Shown here piece by piece: positions 1 to 8,085 of a stretch of 43,362 bases of DNA (positions are counted from its first letter, which is position 1; the number at the start of each line of letters is the position of its first letter). The position numbers and the translations under genes were made by a program. The notes below the pieces were generated by a model that made no database searches, was not told the DNA's origin, and was given only the letters and a program-made list of their open reading frames with translations. Source of the DNA: a virus. The stretch lies in IMG/VR virus record IMGVR_UViG_3300045253_000096, positions 1 to 43,362 of that record; one strand, written 5' to 3'.

Positions 1-47
1 TCGGCGGCGGCGTTGGACTGCCTCGCGGCTCTGGTCTTCTGGGTCAT
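1..47 (-). CDS. Partial duplicate: first codons of the 156-aa head gene
   Basis: This is the 5' end of the gene annotated whole at 42812-43282, repeated here because of the 127-bp terminal overlap. The ATG is at 47-45 and the reading frame runs off the left edge. It is not a second gene. Confidence 0.9.
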   Translation of the reverse strand, partial: MTQKTRAARQSNAAA

Positions 48-127
48 GTCCGTTACTCCCTTCCGCCCGACTAGGACTGATTGAACAGCTCGACACCTGC
101 GAGCTGAGGATTGGTGAGCGCCGTGCC
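1..127. repeat. Terminal direct repeat, left copy
   Basis: Bases 1-127 are identical to 43236-43362. The overlap cuts through the start of the 156-aa head gene and the end of the coat gene, so it is not an intergenic repeat. A 127-base exact overlap is what an assembler using that k-mer length leaves when it closes a circular or circularly permuted genome. The biological unit is therefore 43,235 bp. A genuine terminal redundancy of exactly this size cannot be excluded from sequence alone. Confidence 0.95.
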
Positions 128-1336
128 GAAGTCGATGTCGAAGCGGGCCTTGACGCTGAGATCGTTGATCTCGCCTTGGCGCGTGTAGGTGACCCCGATC
201 CCAAGCGCGGTTTGCGCCCGCATCGTGTTCCACCCGTCCTCTGGATCGACCACGAAGCTGCCCGGAAGCAGCAGCAGGGAGTCGCGCACGAAGAACGGGT
301 TGAGCGGCGCCGTGACGGTGTTCAGCCACGTCAGGGCGGCGCCGTTCGCAGGCGTGGCCGTGACGTTCTGATATTCCACCTCCGCACGGCTTGCGCCCTG
401 GGCCGAGATGATCGCCGGCGCCACGCGGATCGTGTTGGCCGCGGGCTTCGAGATGACCCGGAACGTCTGAAGCTGGCCAGTGTCCTGCTTCGAGATCATG
501 TGGACCGAGTTCACGCCCGAAATGGTGAACGCGTCGCCCGCCTTGATATTGGCATAGGTACCACCGGCCACGACCAGATCGCTGTAGCGGTTGTCGACAT
601 TGAGTTCGACGCCGAGACTGTCCGTCGTGGTGGCTTTGGGCACCCAATACTGGTTGGCGCCGCTCACCGTCACCGCACCGCCGGTAGCTGCCGTCAGGTT
701 GAGCGACTGGTCGTTCTTGTAGACGTCGAAGCCGGCGATTCCGGTGTTGATCCTCGCCTTCGAGTAAGCGGTGTTGTCGCGGCTGTTGTCGGTCGAGCGA
801 GCGGCGAGGTTGCCAGCCATGGCGTTCGCGACGCGGGGCGACAGGACCATCGCGCGATCAGACATGGGGGCGCCGATCTCGGTGAGGGCGGCGTCGGCAA
901 GCGAAACGTCGTCGTAGCCGGTCGGGGCAACGGTACGCTTGACCACGACCGAGCCCTGAAGCGCCACCGTCTGAAACAGCGCAAAGTTCACGTCGGAAGC
1001 GAGCTTCTGGCGCGCTGCCTTGCCCCACTGATTGAGGACGGTTTCGTTGCGCAGATTCTTGGCGGAGAGTTTGCGCGGATCCGACTTGTGGTAGCCGATG
1101 GAAACCTGGATCTCCGTCTCGGTCAGGTCGCCGAAGTTGCTGGTCTGGTCGAACCCATTGAAGGTCGAGCCGATCATCGGCGCCGGAATCCAGAACTGAT
1201 CGCGCGCCCGCTCCATCGCTTCGGCGCCTGGGACCGGATACTTTGTGGCCAGCTTGCCGATGATGAGGGCATCGTCGAAGCCCTCGACCATGTCATCGAA
1301 CATGACCTGCTCTTGCTTGGTGAAACCGTTCGCCAT
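71..1336 (-). CDS. Major capsid (coat) protein, P22 gp5-like
   Basis: This 421-aa protein forms the icosahedral shell. Its length is close to P22 coat (about 430 aa), and it sits directly downstream of a scaffold gene. The N-terminal half carries a P22-coat-style stretch, with WIPAPMIGSTFNGFDQ near residue 49 and an arginine/lysine-rich segment followed by a helix (ETVLNQWGKAARQKLASD). Residues about 215-345 resemble the inserted telokin-like I-domain of P22 coat, including AGDAFTISGV followed by a FRVISKPAANTIRVAP strand pair. The start ATG at 1336 has GAGGGG eight bases upstream. The stop lies in the terminal repeat region, so the last codons are duplicated at 43306-43362. Confidence 0.92.
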   Translation of the reverse strand: MANGFTKQEQVMFDDMVEGFDDALIIGKLATKYPVPGAEAMERARDQFWIPAPMIGSTFNGFDQTSNFGDLTETEIQVSIGYHKSDPRKLSAKNLRNETVLNQWGKAARQKLASDVNFALFQTVALQGSVVVKRTVAPTGYDDVSLADAALTEIGAPMSDRAMVLSPRVANAMAGNLAARSTDNSRDNTAYSKARINTGIAGFDVYKNDQSLNLTAATGGAVTVSGANQYWVPKATTTDSLGVELNVDNRYSDLVVAGGTYANIKAGDAFTISGVNSVHMISKQDTGQLQTFRVISKPAANTIRVAPAIISAQGASRAEVEYQNVTATPANGAALTWLNTVTAPLNPFFVRDSLLLLPGSFVVDPEDGWNTMRAQTALGIGVTYTRQGEINDLSVKARFDIDFGTALTNPQLAGVELFNQS

Positions 1337-1359
1337 CGTCTTAGCCCCTCAGGCTGAAG

Positions 1360-2199
1360 TTACTTGGTTCCTCGTTCTCTCAGCCGCGCCCGGTATTGGA
1401 TCAGCTTGGTCCGATCCCCGGTCTTCTCGGCCTCCTTCTCGAGGCGTTCGAGCGTCTTGTCCGACCCTTGCGTCACCCGGGCGTTGCCGCTCGCGATCTC
1501 TTCGGGTTCGGGGGCCGCTCTGCGCTTCGGTGCCATGATCAGTTTCCCTCGCATTTCGCCGATCGCTAGAAGCAGCTCGACGGGATCGGTGATGCTGGAG
1601 AGGTTAGCGAGCTTCTGAGGATACCGGTCCAGCGCCGCCACAAGGGCGGGATTCCCGGCTCGGATCAGAGCGTTCTTCGTGAGGTCGTCGACCTGCTCGA
1701 AGACGCGCTTCTCAGCATCCTCAATCCCCGGAATCTTCAGCTCGCCTCGCTTTGCTTGATAAGCGGCCGTGATCGTCCGGGTGTGCTCTTCCTGCTGCCG
1801 CTGGGCGGCTTCGAAGGTCTGCTTCTTCGTCTGCCAGGAACGCCAGTGGGAAATCCATCTGTCCTGATCGTACTCGAAGCGCTCCTGATCCTCTTCCCAT
1901 ACGGGCTCCGGACCCGGATCCTCCAGCAGGGGCGTCGGCGCTGTCTTTCTGAGGGCCGAGAGTTCGCGAGTGGCCTCGCGGTAGCGCTCTCGAAGCTCCC
2001 GAATGACCGAGCTTTCGCCTTCGTCACTCTCCGCTGAGGCCGGCGCCGCCTCGTCGCCGAAGGTGATTTCCAGTTCCTTGTCGGCCTCATCTCCGGCCTC
2101 GTTGGAACCTTGCCCCTCTGTCTCCCGCTCTTCGTCGGCCCCTTGGCCTTCGTCCTGCTGGTCTAGAAGAAGCTCGTCGTCCTCCGGCTCTACTGCCAT
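1360..2199 (-). CDS. Scaffolding protein, P22 gp8-like position
   Basis: This 279-aa protein would direct procapsid assembly and then leave the shell. The N-terminal 60 residues are extremely acidic and low in complexity (runs of D and E). The middle is charged and helical, with tryptophan-rich WISHWRSWQTKKQ near residue 115, and the C-terminus is basic (YRARLRERGTK). That polarity, with a basic coat-binding tail, is typical of scaffolds. It lies between the portal and coat genes as in P22. ATG 2199 is chosen because GGGGA stands five bases upstream. In-frame TTG 2223 and GTG 2220 exist but have no Shine-Dalgarno sequence. A late-promoter box lies 55 bases upstream. Confidence 0.85.
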   Translation of the reverse strand: MAVEPEDDELLLDQQDEGQGADEERETEGQGSNEAGDEADKELEITFGDEAAPASAESDEGESSVIRELRERYREATRELSALRKTAPTPLLEDPGPEPVWEEDQERFEYDQDRWISHWRSWQTKKQTFEAAQRQQEEHTRTITAAYQAKRGELKIPGIEDAEKRVFEQVDDLTKNALIRAGNPALVAALDRYPQKLANLSSITDPVELLLAIGEMRGKLIMAPKRRAAPEPEEIASGNARVTQGSDKTLERLEKEAEKTGDRTKLIQYRARLRERGTK

Positions 2200-2253
2200 G
2201 TGATCCCCATTCGCTCTCACCAATCGCGGCTTGGCGGGTGCCGATGGGGTCAG

Positions 2254-2292
2254 GTTTTACGGGGGACGCGCGCGTGGCGCTTTTGGTCCTTT
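2254..2292 (-). promoter_or_regulatory. Late promoter 1 (scaffold)
   Basis: Reading the minus strand, AAAGGACCAAAAGC (2292-2279) is followed after 19 bases by TAAAAC (2259-2254). The same 14-mer and the same spacing to a -10-like hexamer occur at three other late-gene starts. No TTGACA-like -35 lies 17 bp from the -10, so the box is probably bound by a phage activator or read by an unusual sigma factor. It drives scaffold, coat and the downstream head genes. Confidence 0.7.
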
Positions 2293-2583
2293 TCAGTCGT
2301 CGGAATCGAAGCCTTGTCCGATGACGGTGGCGAGCAGGCCACGACATGTGAATATGTCATTCCTCGGACCGAAGCCGTGAGTGTGCCAGTGGTACTTAGC
2401 AAGGGTTACGTCAGGCCCATCCGGGCGCTCTGAGGCATGGCCAAGTATCAAGATCGCCGTAGTGGCGGGCCACGACCCCGCATCGTGCCTTCCGGCCTCG
2501 ATATCGTCTGCGATCACGCGCAAGGTCGCTACGATATCTTCGCAAGGCGCCTTCGGGCGCAACTCGACAACCTTTAGGGTCAT
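2293..2583 (-). CDS. Small conserved phage protein of unknown function
   Basis: The protein is 96 aa. It starts inside the portal stop (ATGA overlap), so it is translationally coupled to portal. The pattern CEDIVATLRVIADDIEAG near residues 14-30 is a motif I associate with a widespread family of small phage proteins of unknown role. The protein is soluble with no membrane segment. It ends immediately at the promoter box for the scaffold transcript, so it is the last gene of the portal unit. Function is not assigned. Confidence 0.75.
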   Translation of the reverse strand: MTLKVVELRPKAPCEDIVATLRVIADDIEAGRHDAGSWPATTAILILGHASERPDGPDVTLAKYHWHTHGFGPRNDIFTCRGLLATVIGQGFDSDD

Positions 2584-4670
2584 CGCCCTATCTCCCGGCC
2601 CATCCGGATCCTCGGACGCGGCGCCGTGTCGTTGGCAGGCGCATGGACGGTCTGATGAGCCTTGGCCAAAGTCTCGGCGGTCTTGGCCCTCGAAAGCGCC
2701 GTATCGGCCACGGCCTTACCCGCCGCGGCATGATCGCGCTCGGCGGACGCCTCAAGAGCATGTGCCTGAGCTTCTGCGACGACCGTCGTCGGGTCGGGTT
2801 GCTGCTGCTGTTGAGCCGCGGCCTCCATCTCGGCCTTCTCTTCGTCCGTGGGTTCCTCAACGCCCATCGCCACCAACTTGCGGCGGGCGTACTTCTGGAA
2901 ATTGGACATCCCCTCCCCGTCCTGGTTCATCACGGCGGTCAGGAGGGCAACTTGCCCGAGCTCGGTATCTCCTACCTGCTGCGCCACGGCAGCCGTATTC
3001 AACGCCGACTTGACCGTCTTGTCCCGCCTCGTAGCGGTCGCCTCGGTCACATCGGCAATGACCTTGTAGCGCCCACTGGTGAAATCGTTGATCGTGCGGT
3101 GAGATCCCTGCTTGTCGGTGAAGGCCTGATGCAACTCGGCTTCCCCGTCGTCGCCCTCTTCCGACATGGTCTCGACCTTGCGGCCGGGCTCGGCGTAGAC
3201 CTCGCGCGCCATTTCAAGGTAGATTTCGCCCTCGCGCTGGACCGACTGGCGCATGTTGTCGAGATAGATCCCCGATTTGGCGTCCACCCGGGTCGCGGCG
3301 ATGTCCATCGCGCCCTCCGAGACGTTGGCCTTCACCTCATCCGCGTTCTCATCCTCGTCGGTGAGGTCGCCGGAGGCCATTTGAAGCAGCGCCGCGGTGA
3401 CAGGCGATACCTGCGGGGGCTCGATCTTGCCGATCGGCCCCATTGCGGCAATTGAGCCGTCCGGATTTCGAAGAACGTTCGCCAGAGCGTAGGGATGGCG
3501 TTTCGTCTCCTGCTCGGCCCACAGGGTTTGAAGGTTGGGCGGCAACTGCTCAGGGTCGAATATCGGCTTCTCTCGCGGCGCCAGCGCATCGGTCTCAGCA
3601 AGCTTAGACACCTTCGCGTTGTAGATGCGTTGCGAGTCCATCCGCTTCGAGACGTGGCCCCGGAAGCGCTCCTGATTGTCGACGTACCAGCGCTTTCCGT
3701 AGACGGGGACAATCGGGATGCAGCCACCGGCGATGAAGCCCTGGTCCTTCAGCACTTCGGCGCCGGTCATCAGGTACTTGTGGACCCGGCGGCGCTTCCG
3801 CCTGCGGGTGGCGAGCGTCCATCCCTGCGCCCTGAGATCGTCAATCTCCGCCGCTTCGATCTCTGACGACCAGAAGCGCTGCTCCTCGCCTGACAGGGCC
3901 TGAGTGAAGATCAGCAGCTTCTCGTCGCGATCCTCGACCTCGTAATATTCGCACTTGATGACGATATCCGGCGCGAACCAGCCATATTCGGACAGCGCAC
4001 TCTTCGGATCAGGCCAGTCAACCGCTTTGTCGGGCCACTCCTCCTCGAATGCGTCGCGCGTGTCGGCGGTGAGGACGAACGCAAAGCGAGCATCCGACTT
4101 ATCGTAGAGCTTGGAATTGCCGTCGAAGAAGACGCGCTGGTCGGCGTCGGCAATGAGTAGCCCGGGATTGATGCGCTGGGCGTCCGAATCCTTGTCGTAG
4201 GGATCGTCCCATTCGCTCCGGAGGCGATAGGCCCCGAACCCTCCGGCGGCAGCCTCCTCGAACGCGTTGTCGCGCGCCTGCTGGGCCTTGAAGCGGTAGC
4301 TGTCTGCCCGGTGCAGTCCATCCAGCGTATTGGCCGTCTCCGGATCGCTGTTGCCACCGGCCGGGCGGAAGTCGGGAACGATGCGGTTTTGCCGATAGTC
4401 GTTGACGATCTTCTCGACACCGCGGCTGAGCTTGTCGATCTCGACCTTGACGCTGTTCTCGAACTGGTCGCCCCAATCCCCCTCCCACATGGCGCCTGGA
4501 ATGGAGATGAAACGACGGGCGAGCAGGGCGTGAGCGCGAATCTCCTGTTGAGGCAGGACTGTGTCGTCAAACCGGCGTAGAGCCCGCTTGTGGACATCAT
4601 CGAGCCGCTTGCTGTCGCGGTCGGGGGCTTCGTCCAGCGCCTCCTCGTCAATGTCGGTAGATGCGGCCAT
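2580..4670 (-). CDS. Portal protein, P22 gp1-like
   Basis: The protein is 696 aa (P22 portal is about 725 aa). It forms the dodecameric channel at the capsid vertex through which DNA is packaged and ejected. P22-type portal signatures are visible: NRIVPDFRPAGGNSDPETAN near residue 95, then GGFGAYRLRSEWDDP near residue 143, and a clip/wing body rich in aromatic residues. The last 90 residues are Gln/Ala-rich and helical (QQQQQPDPTTVVAEAQA), like the helical barrel that extends into P22 heads. ATG 4670 follows GAGGGG by four bases. It is the first gene of the late block and has its own late promoter. Confidence 0.92.
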   Translation of the reverse strand: MAASTDIDEEALDEAPDRDSKRLDDVHKRALRRFDDTVLPQQEIRAHALLARRFISIPGAMWEGDWGDQFENSVKVEIDKLSRGVEKIVNDYRQNRIVPDFRPAGGNSDPETANTLDGLHRADSYRFKAQQARDNAFEEAAAGGFGAYRLRSEWDDPYDKDSDAQRINPGLLIADADQRVFFDGNSKLYDKSDARFAFVLTADTRDAFEEEWPDKAVDWPDPKSALSEYGWFAPDIVIKCEYYEVEDRDEKLLIFTQALSGEEQRFWSSEIEAAEIDDLRAQGWTLATRRRKRRRVHKYLMTGAEVLKDQGFIAGGCIPIVPVYGKRWYVDNQERFRGHVSKRMDSQRIYNAKVSKLAETDALAPREKPIFDPEQLPPNLQTLWAEQETKRHPYALANVLRNPDGSIAAMGPIGKIEPPQVSPVTAALLQMASGDLTDEDENADEVKANVSEGAMDIAATRVDAKSGIYLDNMRQSVQREGEIYLEMAREVYAEPGRKVETMSEEGDDGEAELHQAFTDKQGSHRTINDFTSGRYKVIADVTEATATRRDKTVKSALNTAAVAQQVGDTELGQVALLTAVMNQDGEGMSNFQKYARRKLVAMGVEEPTDEEKAEMEAAAQQQQQPDPTTVVAEAQAHALEASAERDHAAAGKAVADTALSRAKTAETLAKAHQTVHAPANDTAPRPRIRMGREIGR

Positions 4671-4693
4671 TGCGCCCCTCGGGATCGGGGCGG

Positions 4694-4732
4694 ATCATAC
4701 GGGGCTAGGGCTGGACGGGCTTTTGGTCCTTT
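4694..4732 (-). promoter_or_regulatory. Late promoter 2 (portal)
   Basis: On the minus strand, AAAGGACCAAAAGC (4732-4719), then 19 bases, then TATGAT (4699-4694), 24 bases before the portal ATG. It sits in the only real gap between the terminase and structural genes. This suggests that the late programme begins at portal and that terminase is made from the early transcript. Confidence 0.72.
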
Positions 4733-4738
4733 CGGGCT

Positions 4739-6082
4739 TCATCGCCCCCTATTGAACGCCGTCGCCAGCTTGGGAATGGACACTGGAGCAACCTCGGTCC
4801 TTGGCCTCACCAGCGCAGGAAACAGCTCCGCCAGTGCCCATATCGCGGCATCGGCGCGGTTGGGCGAGCCTCCACCCCCGTAGCCATAGATCGTGAATGA
4901 GGTCAGCTCGTCCTCGAGCTCGGGAAACCTGCCCACGTGCCGAACCTTGCCCTGTTCATAGAGGGCGGAGAACGGCTCTGCGCGAACCGCCTTCCCTCGC
5001 GAGGCTGTGACCTGCCGAAATGGAGTGCGCGGCCTGGCCGTCTGAATCGTCGCGTTCACCATAGCCCCGCCGTAATTGATCTCGCCAACGACGATGTCGG
5101 CCTGATGGCGATCGAAGGCCGTCGTCGCAATTCGCCCCCATGTTGCCGGGCCAGTCTTAACGGTGCAGTCCTCAAGGATGTAGGCGTTGCCATCCACCCC
5201 CAGCCCCGCGACGACTATTCCAATCGCGTCGTTGTCTGCATTGTCGACGTCACCCGAACCGGACGGGTCGACCGCAACCACTACCCTCACAAACTCGGGC
5301 ACGATACCATCCGTTACGCGCCAGGTCTCTATGATCTCGTCGTGGAACAATCCGCCGGGCGTCTCGTCGCCGAACTCGCCACTGAGGAAACGCTTGCGGA
5401 GTCGCGCCGACATGCTTTGCAGCGTCTCGATATAGTCCGACGCGACATTCTCGGTGTTGTCGACAGGGTTGATCTTGAACCAAGCGTATTCGTCCGGATT
5501 GGATAGAGGCTGTCTCGAATCCGGGTCCGTCTTTTGGATAAACAGCCGATAGGTCCAATGCCCTTTGCCCGGCGGGTTCTCGTCGTAGTAGATGCGTGGC
5601 TTCAGAGGCCCGCGGCCGGCGCCGTCGAAGACCTGTTCCACGCTCTGCGCCAGCCGGGTCAGCGCGAGGTTGCGACTCTCGTATGGAATCTGTGAGCACT
5701 CGTTCAAGTAAATGGTCGCGAACTCCATGCCTAGGATCTTCTCCGCCCTCTCTTTGTCGTCCAGTCCGCCGAACCAGAGCTGGGACCCGTTCGGAAAGGT
5801 GGCGAACCAGTCGGTCTTGTCGAGCTTGTAGGCGACCTGAGGGAAAGCCAAGTCCATCACCTTCGGGAACGTGTCTTGGATGACCGCAGCCTTTACCGAG
5901 TTGAACCGGTAGCGGAATATCACATGGCGCGAGGCGGGCGCCTTCAAGGCCCTCATGATGATGTTGCGGACGAGAAGGAACGTTTTCCCTGATCGCGAAC
6001 CACCGAATAGCATTATGTGCTTGGCATCGCCGGCTAGAACGGCTTGAGCCTCCTGCTGCTTCGCGGTCAGCCTGAACGTCAC
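4739..6082 (-). CDS. Terminase large subunit
   Basis: The 447-aa packaging ATPase and nuclease pumps DNA into the procapsid and cuts the concatemer. Walker A GGSRSGKT is at residues 27-34. A Walker B/catalytic segment ATIYLNECSQIP lies near residue 123. The C-terminal RNase H-like nuclease shows VVVAVDPSGSG near residue 269, DIVVGEINYGG near residue 331 and SPNRADAAIWAL near the end, supplying the metal-binding acidic residues. It overlaps the small subunit gene by four bases (ATGA). The gene order TerS-TerL-portal-scaffold-coat is that of P22, which packages by the headful mechanism. Confidence 0.95.
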   Translation of the reverse strand: MTFRLTAKQQEAQAVLAGDAKHIMLFGGSRSGKTFLLVRNIIMRALKAPASRHVIFRYRFNSVKAAVIQDTFPKVMDLAFPQVAYKLDKTDWFATFPNGSQLWFGGLDDKERAEKILGMEFATIYLNECSQIPYESRNLALTRLAQSVEQVFDGAGRGPLKPRIYYDENPPGKGHWTYRLFIQKTDPDSRQPLSNPDEYAWFKINPVDNTENVASDYIETLQSMSARLRKRFLSGEFGDETPGGLFHDEIIETWRVTDGIVPEFVRVVVAVDPSGSGDVDNADNDAIGIVVAGLGVDGNAYILEDCTVKTGPATWGRIATTAFDRHQADIVVGEINYGGAMVNATIQTARPRTPFRQVTASRGKAVRAEPFSALYEQGKVRHVGRFPELEDELTSFTIYGYGGGGSPNRADAAIWALAELFPALVRPRTEVAPVSIPKLATAFNRGR

Positions 6083-6456
6083 AGCTTATCGTCCAGATTC
6101 CCCATCGCCAGGTGGACATCCCCGGAGTGCGCAACATCCAATCGTTCGCCGTACCGTTTCGGCGCAAGCTTGGAGGCCACCCACTTTCGCGCGTCGACCC
6201 TTAGGCGCCCAAGCTGCGCGTCCTCAGCGCTATCGGCTATCTCGATAATCTCGTCAGCGTGGAAATCGGCCTGAGCCTCCCTTGCGCGCGCGTACTGCGC
6301 GGCAAAGCCCTCGCGGTCATCGACAGCCCATTCCCGCACGGTGCTCTCAGGAGGCATGTCCTCGTCTGCGCAAATGGCCCTTAGGCTCTCGCCAGAAGCG
6401 AGACGCGCACATATCCTAGCCGCCAGTTCCGGTGTGTAGACGGAATGCCTGCCCAT
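6079..6456 (-). CDS. Terminase small subunit
   Basis: The protein is 125 aa and recognises phage DNA for packaging. The N-terminal half is helix-turn-helix-like: YTPELAARICARLASGESLR followed by ICADEDMPPESTVREW, the step-and-select pattern of Sf6-type small terminases. Residues 58-98 form an oligomerisation-type helical region with DARKWVASKLAPKRYGERLD, typical of this family. ATG 6456 lies four bases after the upstream DNA-binding gene, and the end overlaps TerL. It has no late promoter of its own and seems to be the downstream end of the early/replication operon. Confidence 0.88.
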   Translation of the reverse strand: MGRHSVYTPELAARICARLASGESLRAICADEDMPPESTVREWAVDDREGFAAQYARAREAQADFHADEIIEIADSAEDAQLGRLRVDARKWVASKLAPKRYGERLDVAHSGDVHLAMGNLDDKL

Positions 6457-6460
6457 GCCC

Positions 6461-7333
6461 TCAGCCTACCTCTTCGCACTCGCGCGCGCTTTCGGTCTTG
6501 TTCCGAGGAAGCGGCCATTCCTGCACTGGCGCATTGTCCACGATCTTGCGGACTCCGCCCATTAGGTTGATCCGCTTCCACAAGGCGTACTCGCTGCGGG
6601 CGGTGATGGTGGATATTTCGGGCGGGCGCTTGCCCTCGCGAAGCATGGTGACGAGCTGAACCTCCTCCTCGGCAGTCCAGGGTTCCGTCACGCGCTCGTC
6701 GCGACCGTGAGCGCGATACAGGGCTGTCTCAAGCCATCCGCTCTCTCGGCGCGTCAGTTCCCGCTCTCGGCTTAGAGCGCTGGCGAGTTCGATGATGATC
6801 TCGGCGGACGACAGGCTCTCCTCCGAAGCCTCTTCCTCGCGCTCCGGGCGGATGTCGATGACGTCGCGCTTGCGCTCCTCAATCGCCGCGGAGCGAACAG
6901 TCATTACCTCCTTGCGAAGCTCGCGGGTAGACCAGTTCATCTGCTCTGCTCTGTCAAGCAAGGCGTCGGCCTCAACTGGAGATAATCCAGCGACTTCGAC
7001 GTGATGGCTGAAGCTGAGAACGTCCCGGCGCCGGGACGTTTCGAATGCGCAGGTTACGCTTGCGATGTTGCGGAGAGTCTGGAATTCGCGTCCGAATATC
7101 CCCTCAGCCGCCTTCTTGGCCCTCTCGCCGTAGCGATGAGTTCCGGCCGCCCACCAGTCGCCAATCCACCAGTTAACGACTTGGGATGAGGCGCAGAGCT
7201 TGCGGCCCATCGCCTCCCAGGCTTCGAAGCTCTGGCTGTCGGGAATCTCAAGTGCCAGATTCGGCCGTTCGCCGCCGGCAAGATCGATCTCATTTGCTTT
7301 GACTGCCGCTGCCACTCGCCTGCTCCTGTTCAT
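6461..7333 (-). CDS. DNA-binding protein with Myb/SANT-like C-terminus
   Basis: The protein is 290 aa. Residues 34-155 resemble a phage/actinobacterial DNA-binding family with a signature around FEAWEAMGRKL, NWWIGDWWAAG, RYGER and a later LSFSHHVEVAGLSP. I recognise the pattern but no assigned function. Residues about 220-270 look like a Myb/SANT helix bundle (EPWTAEEEVQLVTMLREGK, then SALWKR-like spacing). It overlaps the DnaT-like gene (GTGA/ATGA type junction at 7330-7333) and is followed immediately by terS. A role as initiator helper, partition-like or regulatory DNA-binding protein is inference. Confidence 0.72.
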   Translation of the reverse strand: MNRSRRVAAAVKANEIDLAGGERPNLALEIPDSQSFEAWEAMGRKLCASSQVVNWWIGDWWAAGTHRYGERAKKAAEGIFGREFQTLRNIASVTCAFETSRRRDVLSFSHHVEVAGLSPVEADALLDRAEQMNWSTRELRKEVMTVRSAAIEERKRDVIDIRPEREEEASEESLSSAEIIIELASALSRERELTRRESGWLETALYRAHGRDERVTEPWTAEEEVQLVTMLREGKRPPEISTITARSEYALWKRINLMGGVRKIVDNAPVQEWPLPRNKTESARECEEVG

Positions 7334-8085
7334 TGGGTGATCCTGATTCCGTTCGCAGCTTTGGCTACGAGGTTGCCGATCGGCTGAGGTGGGCCTGTCG
7401 AGCAGCGCTGAAGCTCGGCAAGCTGGCGCTTGAGGTCGGCAGCACGGTCTGGATCTCCGTTGTCCTCAGCGTAGGCGATGGCAGAGCGAAGCTGCGTCGA
7501 GTTCATCGTGGCCTTGCTCGCCCTGCCGACGACCGAGGGCTCAGCGAATTTGGCCTGTCGCATCACCTTGCCGTTCACGGCGACGATGCGGTTCGCCCAG
7601 GCTCGGTTCCAGTCGGATTTGCGAGCGGCCTTGCCGGTCTCGGCCAGCCAGTAATTCCGGAACGCCTCAGCCTCGGCTCGGTAAGCTGCAGCGGGCCATT
7701 TCTCAGCGAGAGCTCGGGCTTCCGGCGACAGTTCGGCGATGGTGGGCGGTTCCCAATCGATCGGAATCTTGAATCCGCGTTCGACACGGCCCTTGGGGGC
7801 TGTTGAGGCGTCAGCCTCAACTGGGGGATCGGGGGGGTTAGATATATTCTCATTGGGGGGGGTGGCGTTACCGGCGTTAGTAACACTCGGTAACGCGTTA
7901 CGTGCGTTATCCGGCGTTACCTTGCGTTTCGCTTTGAACTTGCGCTGGCGAGCGGCATTGGCCTCGCGCTTCGCCTGGACGCGCGCATCCTCGCTGGCGA
8001 CGTCCGCCTTCACCGCGGCCACGATCATCTCTGCCGTGGCTCCGGCGGCGAGAAGGGCATCAAGGACCTCTGCCTTGAGGCTCAT
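7330..8085 (-). CDS. Replication protein, DnaT-like domain
   Basis: The protein is 251 aa. Residues about 105-175 carry the pattern FKIPIDWEPP..., a spaced WP, then FRNYWLAETGKAARKSDW and RAWANRI. This matches the DnaT-type single-stranded DNA/primosome domain found in phage replication proteins. An Ala-rich charged N-terminal helix region is joined by a Pro/Asn-rich linker (residues 55-95). The DNA encoding that linker holds clustered 9-bp repeats and an AT-rich tract, like the origin inside lambda O. No phage helicase or polymerase is present, so host replisome recruitment is inferred. The assignment as replication initiator is likely, not proven. Confidence 0.68.
   Translation of the reverse strand: MSLKAEVLDALLAAGATAEMIVAAVKADVASEDARVQAKREANAARQRKFKAKRKVTPDNARNALPSVTNAGNATPPNENISNPPDPPVEADASTAPKGRVERGFKIPIDWEPPTIAELSPEARALAEKWPAAAYRAEAEAFRNYWLAETGKAARKSDWNRAWANRIVAVNGKVMRQAKFAEPSVVGRASKATMNSTQLRSAIAYAEDNGDPDRAADLKRQLAELQRCSTGPPQPIGNLVAKAANGIRITQ
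7803..7921. other. Candidate replication origin (iterons, palindrome, AT-rich tract)
   Basis: GGCGTTACC occurs at 7864-7872 and 7913-7921. Variants sit at 7873 (GGCGTTAG), 7904 (GCGTTATCC), 7895 (GCGTTACG) and, inverted, 7889 (GGTAACGC), forming the palindrome GTAACGCGTTAC at 7890-7901. Next to them is an AT-rich tract (TTAGATATATTCTCATT, 7838-7854) between G-runs, and a perfect palindrome with 7-bp arms, TTGAGGC-GTCA-GCCTCAA, at 7803-7820. All lie inside a replication gene. The 9-bp period is also three codons (NAx repeats), so a protein-repeat origin is the alternative. Confidence 0.5.

Noticed and set aside
176-1357. Long plus-strand frame of 393 codons over the coat gene
   Set aside because: It is a shadow of the coat gene: the protein is Arg/Val/Gly-rich without any motif, and the minus-strand frame is clearly P22-like coat.
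7861-7925. CRISPR-like or tandem repeat array
   Set aside because: The repeat units are 9 bases with no spacers, inside a coding sequence; iterons or codon repeats explain them better. No CRISPR array is visible anywhere in the window.
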